From positions 36,351,867 to 36,415,866 of the forward strand of contig JAOWCC010001634.1 in assembly GCA_030867875.1 (NCBI GenBank): a stretch of 64,000 nt of DNA, written 5' to 3'. The DNA comes from Actinernus sp. WN-2022. Taxonomy: Eukaryota > Cnidaria > Anthozoa > Actiniaria > Actinernidae. Shown in pieces: positions 1 to 9,234 of this stretch (its first letter is position 1; each line of letters begins with the position of its first letter). The translations under genes were made by a program, and so were the position numbers. Below the pieces are notes generated by a model. That model was not told the DNA's origin, made no database searches, and worked only from the letters and a program-made list of their open reading frames with translations.

Positions 1-1832
1 AAGAAGGAAATGCATTTGATTTTCTCCACTTCGCCTTCCCTTGCCGTTAACAATAGGAAATGGATAATCTGAAATCTACATTGAATCTGTAATGTTTACC
101 GTCTCGTTTTTCTCGGCCAATGGAAATCGAGATACCGTGGCGCATGTAATCGTTTCCTCTTGGCGGCAGGAAAGGGGCCAGGTGGAACTTCTCGAAACAA
201 GCGATAGTATTGGCCTACGCAGCAATAGAAAACACCCTAACCCATTAGAAAGTGCAGTACAAAAACCATAGAAGTATAGTATTATGGGTGCAATCAGCAT
301 ACAGGTCTTGAGAGGTTCCATGCTACTTGGAGGAAAGGCAAAGAGATGAGAAACCTGCTCGCAGGGTAGGAGGGCCACACACTTCTCTGTGTATACTAGT
401 TAGTGTTACTCTAATGTTATTTCCCAAGTGGTGTACATGCATGAAATCAATGCACACAATATTTTATTAAACATTAGGGACTAGTCAAAAATTTGCAGGG
501 GAAATGCAAGGGGGGGGGGGGGGGGGGGGGGTTGAGAATGCAATCAAAAAGTCTAAACAATATATACGGTAACCCTCCCTGGACAATGAGTATGAAATCG
601 TTTGACCCTTTCTCCCCTATTATCACCCCTTTTTTCAGTTCCCATGATTTATGACCCTCCATTTTTGGGGATTCAAAAAAATCTCAACCTCCTCCCCATG
701 CTAATTTCTGACCAGTCCCTTCAGTGACAACCCTCATGAAGCCTCAATTTAATTATCAGTAAAACTTTGTAATTAGAAGCTCCCATATGTGATTGCAATG
801 TAAATTATCACAAGCATGAGTAGTGAATCAATTATCCTGCTCCCCTAGCACAAACCATGTATGACACAAAAATATGCTAGAACTCCATGTATTAATTAAA
901 AGTGGCCCAAGTTAAGGTTGTATTTATTCGTTATGCTCTTTTGACATTAAGAATAATTCTTCAAATGGCACCATTTTTTTATTTCTACTACATGTTTAAT
1001 AACACAATTCTCTGCTGTACAAAAATTATTAGAACATTGTATTGACGATTTCCTGTCTTAAAGTTTGGAAACGTAACACATGCATTTAATGTCAACTGCC
1101 ATTTTTAATGTTTTCACAAAGTCATCAATTCTTTACATGAATTGTTTTAGAAAATTTTGCCTTCTCCCTAACTGAAAGCCCGAGTATAATGCCCAACGGG
1201 CATCTTGTTTATATACGAGGCCTATATGTCGGTTGGGATTGTTGCCGGTTCCCTCTGGTATACCTCTGGTATACCTCAAGAGTATACCTACAAGACAGAA
1301 CCTGTGTCACCTTGTGTACAAACGGTATAATCATTTACTTTTCCGAACCAATTGCTTTTAACATTAATCATTTTATTTAAATATATTTTTATTAGCGGCA
1401 ACCAGATATATAGCCCAAAAATATCAACACGTAATAACATAATTCGGTACGCTAGCTGATATTTTTTATGTATACATCCCGAGTGAAGCACACAAAACGC
1501 GTAGAATCAAAACCAGAGCTGCTCAACCAAATTTGTTTTTCCATAAATTTTAACATATCCGCCATCCGCCATCCGCCATCCGCCATCCGCCATCCGTCAT
1601 CCGCCATCCGTATCCTCCTTTTACAAACACCCATGCAACAGGCACCAATCGGCCCGTCTTTTACCGATATAATAATTAAGTTTTTAACTCGCGCGCTGTC
1701 GAGGGTCGCAGCAAATTCAACTTATCACAAATCTTGTCACGCACTTAATATCACGCAGTCGGTCAAAGTTCATGAAGCAAAACGTTTATAGGTTTAAACA
1801 TAAGCAATTTACCTCTGAAAGTGGCCTTCAAA
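1..1832. other. No gene recognised; simple repeats only
   Basis: I find no convincing coding region here. All open frames are short and resemble no family I know. The stretch is AT-rich and holds a run of about 22 G at 510-531 and a 7-bp microsatellite (GCCATCC, about seven units, 1558-1610). It could be host intergenic or intronic DNA. Confidence 0.5.
1558..1610. repeat. 7-bp tandem repeat GCCATCC
   Basis: Seven near-perfect head-to-tail copies of GCCATCC are visible by eye, with one C to T variant near the end. I see no function. Confidence 0.9.
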
Positions 1833-2127
1833 GTTGGCAGGTTTACTCTATCAAGCCTCTACAAATGCGCAATCATTATCCTGGAATTCCTCGAAGACAC
1901 GTACGTTCGCCATTTCGACGCGAGCGATACGAATTTGTAGACAGAAAGAATGCATTTTTTTGAACACCGATCAAATGCCCCACCCCTACCCCCACTGTTT
2001 GTCAAATGCCCGCCCCTGAGGGCTTAGATACTCGTCAAATTCCCCACCCTCGAGAGCAAGCCTCTGATCAAATGCCCGTGGGTGGCCCGGAGGGTGGGGA
2101 TGCACGGGTTTGGAATTGACTGATACA
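1833..2127 (+). mobile_element. 3' end of a TTA-target DNA transposon (partial copy)
   Basis: This stretch is nearly identical to 20512-20797, the 3' end of the complete element to the right of the Polinton. Shared features are the coding tail at 1833-1936, the subterminal TCAAATGCCC motifs at about 1973, 2001, 2034 and 2068, and the terminal ATGCACGGGTTTGGAATTGACTGATACA. Similarity starts abruptly at GTTGGCAGG (1833), so the 5' part is missing. The base after the end is TAA rather than TTA. This is a truncated relative or a deletion derivative. Confidence 0.75.
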
Positions 2128-2495
2128 TAAGCGATCTTCATATTTTCATGAAAATTAATTGGAAAATTTTAAGGGAAAATTGAGAAAACGGCATTTCGAA
2201 ATCGAAGAAACTTGGAGACAAAGGAAACTCTATCGCATTTGAAGCCGACTTTGTGAACAGTCTGTAGAACAGGGTGTTTTCAGTCCGCAGTTGAGGGAAG
2301 ATCTTCTAAAGGTTATTCGATGTACTGGATCCCGATGTATTGATATTTTTATCTAATCTTTGAACAGTTTTGTACTTTTTGCTGTCGATCACACACCGGC
2401 TGCTTATATTATTGTTTCTGTCTGAATGCATGAATGTGAACTTTATAGAAAGTCAGTCGATGTTTTAGTACTGTAGTTCTTTCATGTTTCCTTTG
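2128..2495. other. Unassigned spacer left of the Polinton
   Basis: AT-rich sequence without a gene. It ends with TTCATGTT (2481-2488), which recurs at 19030-19037 just beyond the right end of the Polinton and may be its target-site duplication. Confidence 0.5.
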
Positions 2496-2622
2496 AGTAG
2501 TATATGTGGAGTTAAAATGATACCACTTTTTTTGTTAATGTAGTGGAGGCCTTCGTTCAGACCTCTGGCCTCCCCTACATTAACAAAAAAAATGGCATCG
2601 ATTTTCCTCCACATATACTACT
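2496..2622. repeat. Terminal palindrome of the left TIR
   Basis: Arms 2496-2551 and 2567-2622 are inverted copies of each other, with about six differences, around a 15-base loop. Both arms end in AGTAGTATATGTGGAG and meet at GGAGGCC/GGCCTCC. The single-stranded tip could therefore fold into a long hairpin. Confidence 0.9.
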
Positions 2623-2820
2623 GGAATCGTAAGGGTTGAAATGCTGTCGTACGACGATACCATTCTTTGACCTATTTATCCATTCGATTTCGTAGACCAT
2701 GAACGAGAAAAAAAAAATAAGGATTGAAATGTTGTCGTTTTTCCATTCGTTGCCAACATTATTGCATTTCGATACCCATATTAGAGAAAGCCGCACATGT
2801 ATAGTATGTCGACACCGATT
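2496..2820 (+). repeat. Left terminal inverted repeat (325 bp)
   Basis: Its reverse complement is at 18685-19009 with the same length and only a few substitutions, for example ATGATACC versus ATGACACC near the tip and CTCT versus CTCA in the loop. The homology stops sharply at CACCGATT (2820). The polymerase start codon lies only 27 bases inside this boundary, so the polymerase promoter must lie largely within the repeat. Confidence 0.95.
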
Positions 2821-2847
2821 GTGTGTTCTTCGCCCGCGACATAGAAG

Positions 2848-5800
2848 ATGGTCACCCTAGAAGAACTACGTACTCAAGCGAAGCAATTTGGGTTGCGAGG
2901 TACTTCTAGGTTCGACAAAGCCAAGCTCGCCCAGACAATAGCTGAGGCTCGCGCTCTCGAATGGGAGAATAGAATCGAACGAGCCGATCGAACAGGTAGG
3001 TTTCCAGCTCTTCGAGGCGATCCTGAAAATCCCCATAAAAGAGCTCAACGCGCGCGGGAAACCAAACAGTTGAATGAGGAGATCACAGCAAGTCTAAGGG
3101 CAAAAGCTGACGAAGAGAGGTCTATAGAAAACCCTCGAAGCCGCTTGCCCCACAAACGCCGAGCCTTCCGACGGTTCCTGCAAGAGCCTCGTAGTGAGCC
3201 ACTTCCACGGAGTCTAGCTCGAGAGGCAGGTGCTATTCTCGATGAGAGAGATGGAATGCTCGAGGGAGTGGAGATAGGCCGCCGTACTATCCAGTGGCGC
3301 TTCTTCCAAGGTGTGGCAGGAGATTTGACCCCTAGGATCATGGAAAAGTTAGTTGCAAAGGTAACCACCAGCTTCTACCTGCGCTACGGCTACACCTATC
3401 GCATTCGCAATGTCAACGACGGACGTGTGATGCTATTCTCCAAGACTGTCCCCAGTTCTCCATGGTTGAATGTCCTAGGCAATGCAGAGGAGTGGATCAA
3501 TAGCAAGGAGACAGCTCGATGGAATCCCGACAACATCAATCGACCAAATACCCAATGGGCCTTCGTGCGTTGGATCTACGTGGATGTCAAAGTCGTGATC
3601 GATCGTCAGCCTCTGTTGGGAACAGGCCCACTACCCCAATGGCTTCGCCAGAAAAAAGGAATGATTGCCCTTGATCGATATGGTGACAACCTATGTCTGT
3701 GGCGCTGCCTTGCCATGCATGAAGGAGCACGAGTAGATAGGTGTTGCGTCACAGCTCGAAGACTTGCCCAGAACTTCTATCGCCTGACAGTGCCCACGCA
3801 AGACGTTCCCAGAACTTCCTTAGACCAGCTGGAGGAAGTCGAGTTGCACTTTGGAATCGGTATTCGGGTGTACGAACCTACGGAGGATGGCGCTTGGCAT
3901 CTGATGCGACATGCAGCTCACTACAAGCATACGATGACTATTGGGATATACGACGGACATGCCTTCTATATCAAGGACGTCAAAAAGCTAGGGCACGTCT
4001 ACGTATGCAATGATTGTAAGCAACGTTTCACAAACGCCTCGAACCTTCAACGCCACGCAGATCGTTGTAGTCGTGGCGAAACGAAGATTGTTTGCCCTGG
4101 AAAAGCAATCACAGTATCCCAGTCGGCATACGAAAAAGCCTTCTGGCCAGAGAGCACCGCTAGCAAAGCCGCTCTACGCTGGTTGAAACGCGAATCAGAA
4201 AGAATCCAACAGCATATTCATCACGCGGCTTGTGGACATGGTGGAGAGCGTTGGATCGAAGGAGCAGCTGTTGATGGTTATGAACCTATTTCCAAAACCA
4301 TCTTCCAATTCCATGGATGTTACTACCACGGCTGCCCAAAATGCTTCCCTCGAGATAGATTTTCATACCGTAAGACCTGCGAAAGAACGACCAAGCTACG
4401 AGAAGCTAGCTATACAGTAGTGGAGGCTTGGGGCTGCTCCACGAAGAAGACAAATGAGCAGGTTCCAACCCCAATACAAACTGCCTATCCACACGCTATA
4501 GTATACGACTTTGAAGCCTATCTCGACACAACGAAAGGGCGACAACCAACAGACTACCTGACCATCGAAAACGTACACGTTCCCATATCAGTATCAATTG
4601 CCGACACATACGATCGCACTCCAACTCACATCTGTCGACGCGATCCAGAAGAACTTATAGCTGCCTTCGTCGAAGAACTCCAGCTAAGAGCGAAGGTAAT
4701 CCAAGAAGTCGTCGCAGAACAGTTCTGTCCTAGGACACCTGAATTCTCTTTCGACACCCTATCAAAAGAACAACAAACTAAGATCAACGAATGGACCAAC
4801 CAAGTTCCTGTACTAGGATTCAACTCCGGTCGATACGATCTCAATCTGATTAGGAACTACTTCGTAGGAACTATTGCTGACACCTGCAAGAAGGTCTTGG
4901 TTGCAAAGAAAGCCAACACCACTATGTTTATCTTAACTCCCGAGTTCCGTTTCCTCGACGTGACGAACTACCTTGGACCTGGAACTTCTTACGAACGTTG
5001 GATCACTGCTTACGGATGTGAATCGCAAAAGAGTTTCTTCCCATATGAGTGGTTCGACTCTCCCGACAAGTTGGATCACGTTGGATTACCAGATTATCAA
5101 GAGTGGGGTTCGAAGTTGAAAGGTCAACACTTACTATCTAGGTCAGAGTTGGAAGACTGCGAGCGCACCTTTCTCGATAAAGGAATGGAGACCTTTGCAG
5201 ACTGGCTACGATACTACAACGACCTAGACGTAGTCCCATTCCTAGAGGCACTCGAAAGGATGCGAGATTTCTACCATGATAAGGGCGTAGATATGTTAAA
5301 AGACGCAGTATCTATTCCAGGAGTTTCATTACAGTTTCTGCTTCGAGGTAGCATAGAGCGTGGAGCCGAGTTGTATGCTCCAAGAGAGGAAGCCTACCAC
5401 ATGCTGAAAAGTGCTGTCGTAGGAGGACCAAGCATAGTGTTCACTAGACGCCACGAAGCGGGAGTGACTAGGATTCGCAGTCATCAGGGTGGAACCAAGG
5501 TGTGTCGTAAGATTCTTGGATACGATGCCAATGCCCTATATCTTTCTACTATGGCCCTAGAAATGCCTTGTGGAAAAGAAACGGTCGTTCACTATGATGA
5601 GCCAGATCTAGATGTCGAAGGCCTTGTCGAACGTCTACAAAACGATGCGTGGTTTGGATATGCGGAGGTAGACATCGAGATACCAAAAGAATTGTGGACG
5701 AAATTTGAGGAGATGCCCCCCTTCTTCTACAACAAGAAAATCCCCAAGGAAGCAATTCCTCCACAAATGTTGGCCTACCTCGCAAGGACGGGTAGAAAGC

Positions 5801-6768
5801 TCAGCGAGGAAAAGAAGCTAGTTGGGAGTCTCTCTGGAAAGAGGTTGCTACTCTACGAGCCCCTACTACGTTGGTATCTCGATCATGGCGCGATCGTAAC
5901 TGCTGTCTACCGTACTATAGACTACTTACCCGAAGAAATCTTCGAATGGTTCGTTACCCAAGTCACTGAAGCGCGAAGAACAGGAGATGCAGACAAAAGT
6001 AAAGCTTTGCTGGCAGACGTGTTTAAGCTACTCGGCAATAGCGCCTACGGAAAGATGATCGAAGATTTGGAGCGACAAACTAATGTCGTCTATACCAAGG
6101 ACGAGAAAGTTGTGGACAAAGCATTGCGAAGTGTTTGGTTCGAAGACCTGGAAGAGGTTGGTGAGGCATACGAACTCGAGAGTAGAAAGAACCAGATCCG
6201 AATCAAACGTCCTTTCCAAGTAGGTATCGCGGTATATCAGCTTGCCAAACTTCGCATGCTCGAGTTCTACTACGACTTCCTTGATAAGTACATCGATCGC
6301 AAGGATTTCGAATATATACAGATGGACACGGACAGTGCGTACATTGCCATCTCTGGAAACAGCATTGACGAAGTTGTAAGATCAGACCTACGAGAGGATT
6401 TCGCAGCCCACAGAAATGAGTGGTTAGCTTGGGACGAGTGGAGCAGTCGTACCCCAGGACTCTTCAAACTAGAATTCGAAGGTCAACGCGCTATTGCCCT
6501 ATGTTCTAAAGCTTGGTATGTCGATGTGGGTGGCAGCAGGAAATATTCCACCAAAGGTATGTCTAGACGGCACAACGACGTTTCGTGGGCTCGATTCGAA
6601 GCAGCACTCCAGGGTAGTATTGACATGGCGAAAAACCGAGGCTTCCGTCTAGTGCCAGAAGGTATGGCAACCTACGAACAGCAGAAACTTGGGCTATCGG
6701 CTTACTACGACAAAAGACGCGTTCTTCCCGATGGAATCCATACCGAGCCAATAGAGTACGCTGTCTAG
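2848..6768 (+). CDS. polB: Protein-primed family B DNA polymerase
   Basis: A protein of 1306 residues that would replicate the linear element from its ends using a protein primer. Visible in order: a SAP-like start (residues 1-40); an OTU-like peptidase segment with DNxC at 280-283 and a GH pair at H371; a zinc finger with Cys/His at 387-407; a HGCxxHGCxxC patch (about 489-499) common in this polymerase group; exonuclease motifs DFE (554-556), NSGRYD (659-664) and YNDLD (790-794); and polymerase motifs YDANALY (892-898), KLLGNSAYG (1060-1068) and MDTDS (1159-1163), followed by the KxxxTKG region near 1232. All catalytic acidic residues are present and the frame is intact. The ATG at 2848 is the first in frame, 27 bases inside the TIR boundary. 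The stop shares a CTAG with the convergent integrase stop. Confidence 0.95.
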   Translation: MVTLEELRTQAKQFGLRGTSRFDKAKLAQTIAEARALEWENRIERADRTGRFPALRGDPENPHKRAQRARETKQLNEEITASLRAKADEERSIENPRSRLPHKRRAFRRFLQEPRSEPLPRSLAREAGAILDERDGMLEGVEIGRRTIQWRFFQGVAGDLTPRIMEKLVAKVTTSFYLRYGYTYRIRNVNDGRVMLFSKTVPSSPWLNVLGNAEEWINSKETARWNPDNINRPNTQWAFVRWIYVDVKVVIDRQPLLGTGPLPQWLRQKKGMIALDRYGDNLCLWRCLAMHEGARVDRCCVTARRLAQNFYRLTVPTQDVPRTSLDQLEEVELHFGIGIRVYEPTEDGAWHLMRHAAHYKHTMTIGIYDGHAFYIKDVKKLGHVYVCNDCKQRFTNASNLQRHADRCSRGETKIVCPGKAITVSQSAYEKAFWPESTASKAALRWLKRESERIQQHIHHAACGHGGERWIEGAAVDGYEPISKTIFQFHGCYYHGCPKCFPRDRFSYRKTCERTTKLREASYTVVEAWGCSTKKTNEQVPTPIQTAYPHAIVYDFEAYLDTTKGRQPTDYLTIENVHVPISVSIADTYDRTPTHICRRDPEELIAAFVEELQLRAKVIQEVVAEQFCPRTPEFSFDTLSKEQQTKINEWTNQVPVLGFNSGRYDLNLIRNYFVGTIADTCKKVLVAKKANTTMFILTPEFRFLDVTNYLGPGTSYERWITAYGCESQKSFFPYEWFDSPDKLDHVGLPDYQEWGSKLKGQHLLSRSELEDCERTFLDKGMETFADWLRYYNDLDVVPFLEALERMRDFYHDKGVDMLKDAVSIPGVSLQFLLRGSIERGAELYAPREEAYHMLKSAVVGGPSIVFTRRHEAGVTRIRSHQGGTKVCRKILGYDANALYLSTMALEMPCGKETVVHYDEPDLDVEGLVERLQNDAWFGYAEVDIEIPKELWTKFEEMPPFFYNKKIPKEAIPPQMLAYLARTGRKLSEEKKLVGSLSGKRLLLYEPLLRWYLDHGAIVTAVYRTIDYLPEEIFEWFVTQVTEARRTGDADKSKALLADVFKLLGNSAYGKMIEDLERQTNVVYTKDEKVVDKALRSVWFEDLEEVGEAYELESRKNQIRIKRPFQVGIAVYQLAKLRMLEFYYDFLDKYIDRKDFEYIQMDTDSAYIAISGNSIDEVVRSDLREDFAAHRNEWLAWDEWSSRTPGLFKLEFEGQRAIALCSKAWYVDVGGSRKYSTKGMSRRHNDVSWARFEAALQGSIDMAKNRGFRLVPEGMATYEQQKLGLSAYYDKRRVLPDGIHTEPIEYAV

Positions 6769-7802
6769 CGCTTGGATACGAACAGAACGTCTTTCGGTGG
6801 TAGTTCCGTATCCCTAGGAACGACTTGTAGCTCTTCACGAACGAATCCACGTTTGGGTGCATCCTTTCCCCCTTCTCGCTTAGCGAGGTAGTACAGCACA
6901 GGCTGTCCCGAAGATACTACACTTCGCGAAATAACGTATATCTGTAAACTCCACACGGGATCAGTAGCTCTACGTTTTTCACCCCCTTCCAATTCTCCTG
7001 GTGCTTAGAGATATCGAACTAAGACGTCGAATGGTAGGCGCTCTTCTCTCAAACCAACAGTGCGTGAATATGTAGGAGTCTTTAGATCTACTTGCTGCGT
7101 CACTACAGAATTTGAAGGCTCCTTTCCTGTAAGTCGAGTCACCTCACTGTTCAGGGCTTTGATAACCATTGGTAAACGAACTACCCATTCTCTACTACGC
7201 GCATCTGATCCTTCCGAAGTAAGCACCATCTCTTGTGCATATTGATATCCAAACAATCTCTCAGCTAATGTCCTATTCGCTCGTTCGACGAAGCCTTGCG
7301 CTCTATGATTACCAGCCTCGCCTCGTTGAACTTTCGTACCATGTAGTTCTAGCGTTTCAGACATACGTCCCATGAATTCTCTACCAGGATCTACTTGCAA
7401 CATCTTTGGCCATTCGAGTGGACTACGTTTGTAGATTCGTTCGAATGCCGCAGCAACCTCACCACTATCTTTAGATGCTAAAGGTTCGGCTTCTTTGTAT
7501 CGAGAAGCCACATCGATTACCACCAATGCGTACTTGTATAGCTTTCGTCCCCGCCCAGGTCGATCGTGAGGTAGGAATATCAAATCAGCTTGGTGGACTT
7601 CATTTGGTTTCGATACAGTCCAATGCGGACGTGGAATGCGTTTTGGTGGTGGTAGATATATTTGCCACATAGATTGCTTTTCCAACCAACTCCTAGCTAT
7701 GTCTTCCGATACTTTTGCTGCTACCGATAGCTTGTCGATTGCAGTGTGACCTTTCCAATATCCCGTAGGACCATAGAAGACATTCGCAAGTTTAGCATCC
7801 AT
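6765..7802 (-). pseudogene. int: rve-family (retroviral-type) integrase, interrupted by an in-frame TAA
   Basis: A DDE integrase that would insert the element into the host genome. Counting from the ATG at 7802, the catalytic residues are D73 (HQAD), D138 (QVDPGREF) and E173 (GFVERAN), with the usual 35-residue D-to-E spacing. The upstream frame opens at a TTG, but the ATG at 7802 is preferred. A TAA at 7005-7007 stops translation after VRYL. The same frame stays open without another stop from 7004 to 6765 and encodes about 79 residues, including GGEKRRATDPVWSL and FVREEL. That part looks like the SH3-like C-terminal domain of Polinton integrases. So the gene has a nonsense mutation, or else is read through. 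The shortened product keeps the whole catalytic core. It is convergent with the polymerase gene. Confidence 0.9.
7005..7007 (-). other. In-frame stop codon inside the integrase gene
   Basis: On the minus strand TAA directly follows codons for VRYL and precedes codons for APGE in the same frame. A single-base change in what was probably a tyrosine codon would explain it. Programmed readthrough is possible, but nothing else in the sequence argues for it. Confidence 0.8.
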
Positions 7803-7836
7803 TATATATCTACGTGTTCTAACCTTCAACAGATGG

Positions 7837-7921
7837 AAAAAAAAAAAAAAGGAATAAGGACTGGTTGGAGGGTTTGTTCTACTCCTTTCAACCAGTCCTT
7901 ATTCCTTTTTTTTTTCTTTTT
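7837..7921. terminator. Perfect hairpin flanked by A and T runs
   Basis: GGAATAAGGACTGGTTG (7851-7867) pairs perfectly with 7889-7905. The stem extends outward through 14 A on the left and a broken T run on the right. It lies between the 3' end of the 310-residue gene and the start of the integrase gene, both on the minus strand. A transcript-end signal is a plausible role, but a small fold-back insertion would look the same. Confidence 0.5.
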
Positions 7922-7985
7922 TTTTTTTTAGATCTATAACCACTTACTAGCTACGTCGACTTCTGCAACCGCATCTACGCTGGCA

Positions 7986-8918
7986 CTAGGCATAAACGTC
8001 GCGTTGAGTAGTCACGTGCTTCTTTGGTGGTTGTTGCACTACGTCGATGTCGACGTCCAAGAGATAGGAAATTCCCATTCCACTCATACAAACACTGCTA
8101 GCATCGCAAATGCCGTCGTGTAGGGATCCTGGTAGTATAAGGTTGCTTATGTTCCTAATGTTGACTCCGGTAGAGTTTGCATCGACGAGAGGTTCGTACT
8201 TGATGCGGTCCCCATCGAAGTACGACTTGCCCTTGTCTAAGAATCGCCCCTTCGATACTCCGGTGTCGAATGCACATTTCATACGCATTCTCATTAGGGG
8301 GTTGGGCAATCGACATCCAGCATTGTTAGTGGCATTCGTTGAAATGGATCGTTGTAGCATCTGCACTACCTTCGCGTTCGTAACCGTGATTACACCCTCT
8401 TCTGGGGGACTGCGGTTACGCAGCTTGCGTAAACATATCCTTCCCTCCGCGACAAGTTTGTCTACTTCGTAGACGAATGCCTCCTCTAACCATTCCACTA
8501 GTTGGAACGTGGGGCTTAAGGCATCATCTGATGGGAGATCCAGTTCCCCATCGTCTCTTTCTTTCACGGTGAACCCATCCTCCTGGGTCGGTACCGGGAC
8601 GCTCCACTTTTGGAACTGAAGGCAAGGATGGTGATTGCGCACCTTATACTTGCTATTGGATGCAGCGTTCATCCTAACTACATCTTCTTCATCGTAGGGA
8701 TCTATCTGCCCGACATGCTTTTCGTTTGCAAACCGGAATACAGCGGGACTAGGACCGCTTCCGATGTCGAAGGATACTGAAACGTACTTGCATCCGTTTG
8801 GGCCGTTCCTGAGGTGAGCCCAATCGAATGATATAACTGACCCGTAAGGTCGGCCATCTTCTTTTGCCCTTTGAAACGCTTCGACCACGTCGCTTGCATT
8901 GAAAACTTGGCTAGCCAT
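7986..8918 (-). CDS. Hypothetical Polinton protein of 310 residues
   Basis: An intact frame starting at an ATG (8918) with a TATATATA box about 10 bases upstream. I do not recognise the family. It is soluble in appearance, with no membrane segment or signal peptide. It mixes charged helical stretches (for example VEWLEEAFVYEVDKLVAEGR) with hydrophobic beta-like segments near the C-terminus (ILPGSLHDGICD, GISYLLDVDIDVV). Its place beside integrase and polymerase would suit a DNA-binding or replication accessory role such as a single-strand binding protein, but no motif proves this. The adenain protease pattern (His, Glu/Asp, Gln, Cys) was looked for and not found. Confidence 0.75.
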   Translation of the reverse strand: MASQVFNASDVVEAFQRAKEDGRPYGSVISFDWAHLRNGPNGCKYVSVSFDIGSGPSPAVFRFANEKHVGQIDPYDEEDVVRMNAASNSKYKVRNHHPCLQFQKWSVPVPTQEDGFTVKERDDGELDLPSDDALSPTFQLVEWLEEAFVYEVDKLVAEGRICLRKLRNRSPPEEGVITVTNAKVVQMLQRSISTNATNNAGCRLPNPLMRMRMKCAFDTGVSKGRFLDKGKSYFDGDRIKYEPLVDANSTGVNIRNISNLILPGSLHDGICDASSVCMSGMGISYLLDVDIDVVQQPPKKHVTTQRDVYA

Positions 8919-8927
8919 CGTCTTTGA

Positions 8928-8935
8928 TATATATA
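8928..8935 (-). promoter_or_regulatory. TATA-like box upstream of the 310-residue gene
   Basis: TATATATA lies 9-17 bases before the ATG at 8918 on the minus strand. The short distance would leave almost no leader, so this may be only an AT-rich start context. Confidence 0.3.
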
Positions 8936-9234
8936 CATGAGGCTTTATCTAATAGGGTTATTGGATTCGTTTTTTTTACAACCCTTACTAACGAGCCGGG
9001 CTATTATTTATTGCACGTTCTGATCCGTTAGGTGGATTAGTTGTTGGGTAGTTGCCACTCTCGTGTTTGGTTCTAAGTCTTCTAATTTACTCAGTAGGTC
9101 GTTTTCTCTTACTTTGAGGAGCGGAGTAATTACCTAGTAATCTCACTTATGCGGAGTAATTACTCGTAGTAGTCTAGTAAATTAGTAATTACTCGTAGTA
9201 AATCTAGTAATTTTAGTGGTAATGCATAGTAAAT
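8936..9234. promoter_or_regulatory. Intergenic segment with repeated TAATTACTCGTAGTA words
   Basis: About 300 bp without a gene, between two minus-strand genes. GCGGAGTAATTAC occurs at 9121 and 9151, and TAATTACTCGTAGTA at 9157 and 9186, with further TCTAGTAA copies. The palindromic GTAATTAC core suggests a binding site, origin or promoter element, but this is inference. Confidence 0.4.

Noticed and set aside
2575..2796. Identical 73-codon ORFs in both terminal repeats
   Set aside because: They are the same TIR sequence read in inverted copies. The start is at the palindrome and the protein is low-complexity and like no family, so this is not a supported gene.
7986..8918. Adenain-type maturation protease
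   Set aside because: Considered because Polintons usually encode one, but the expected His, acidic and Cys motif order is not visible.
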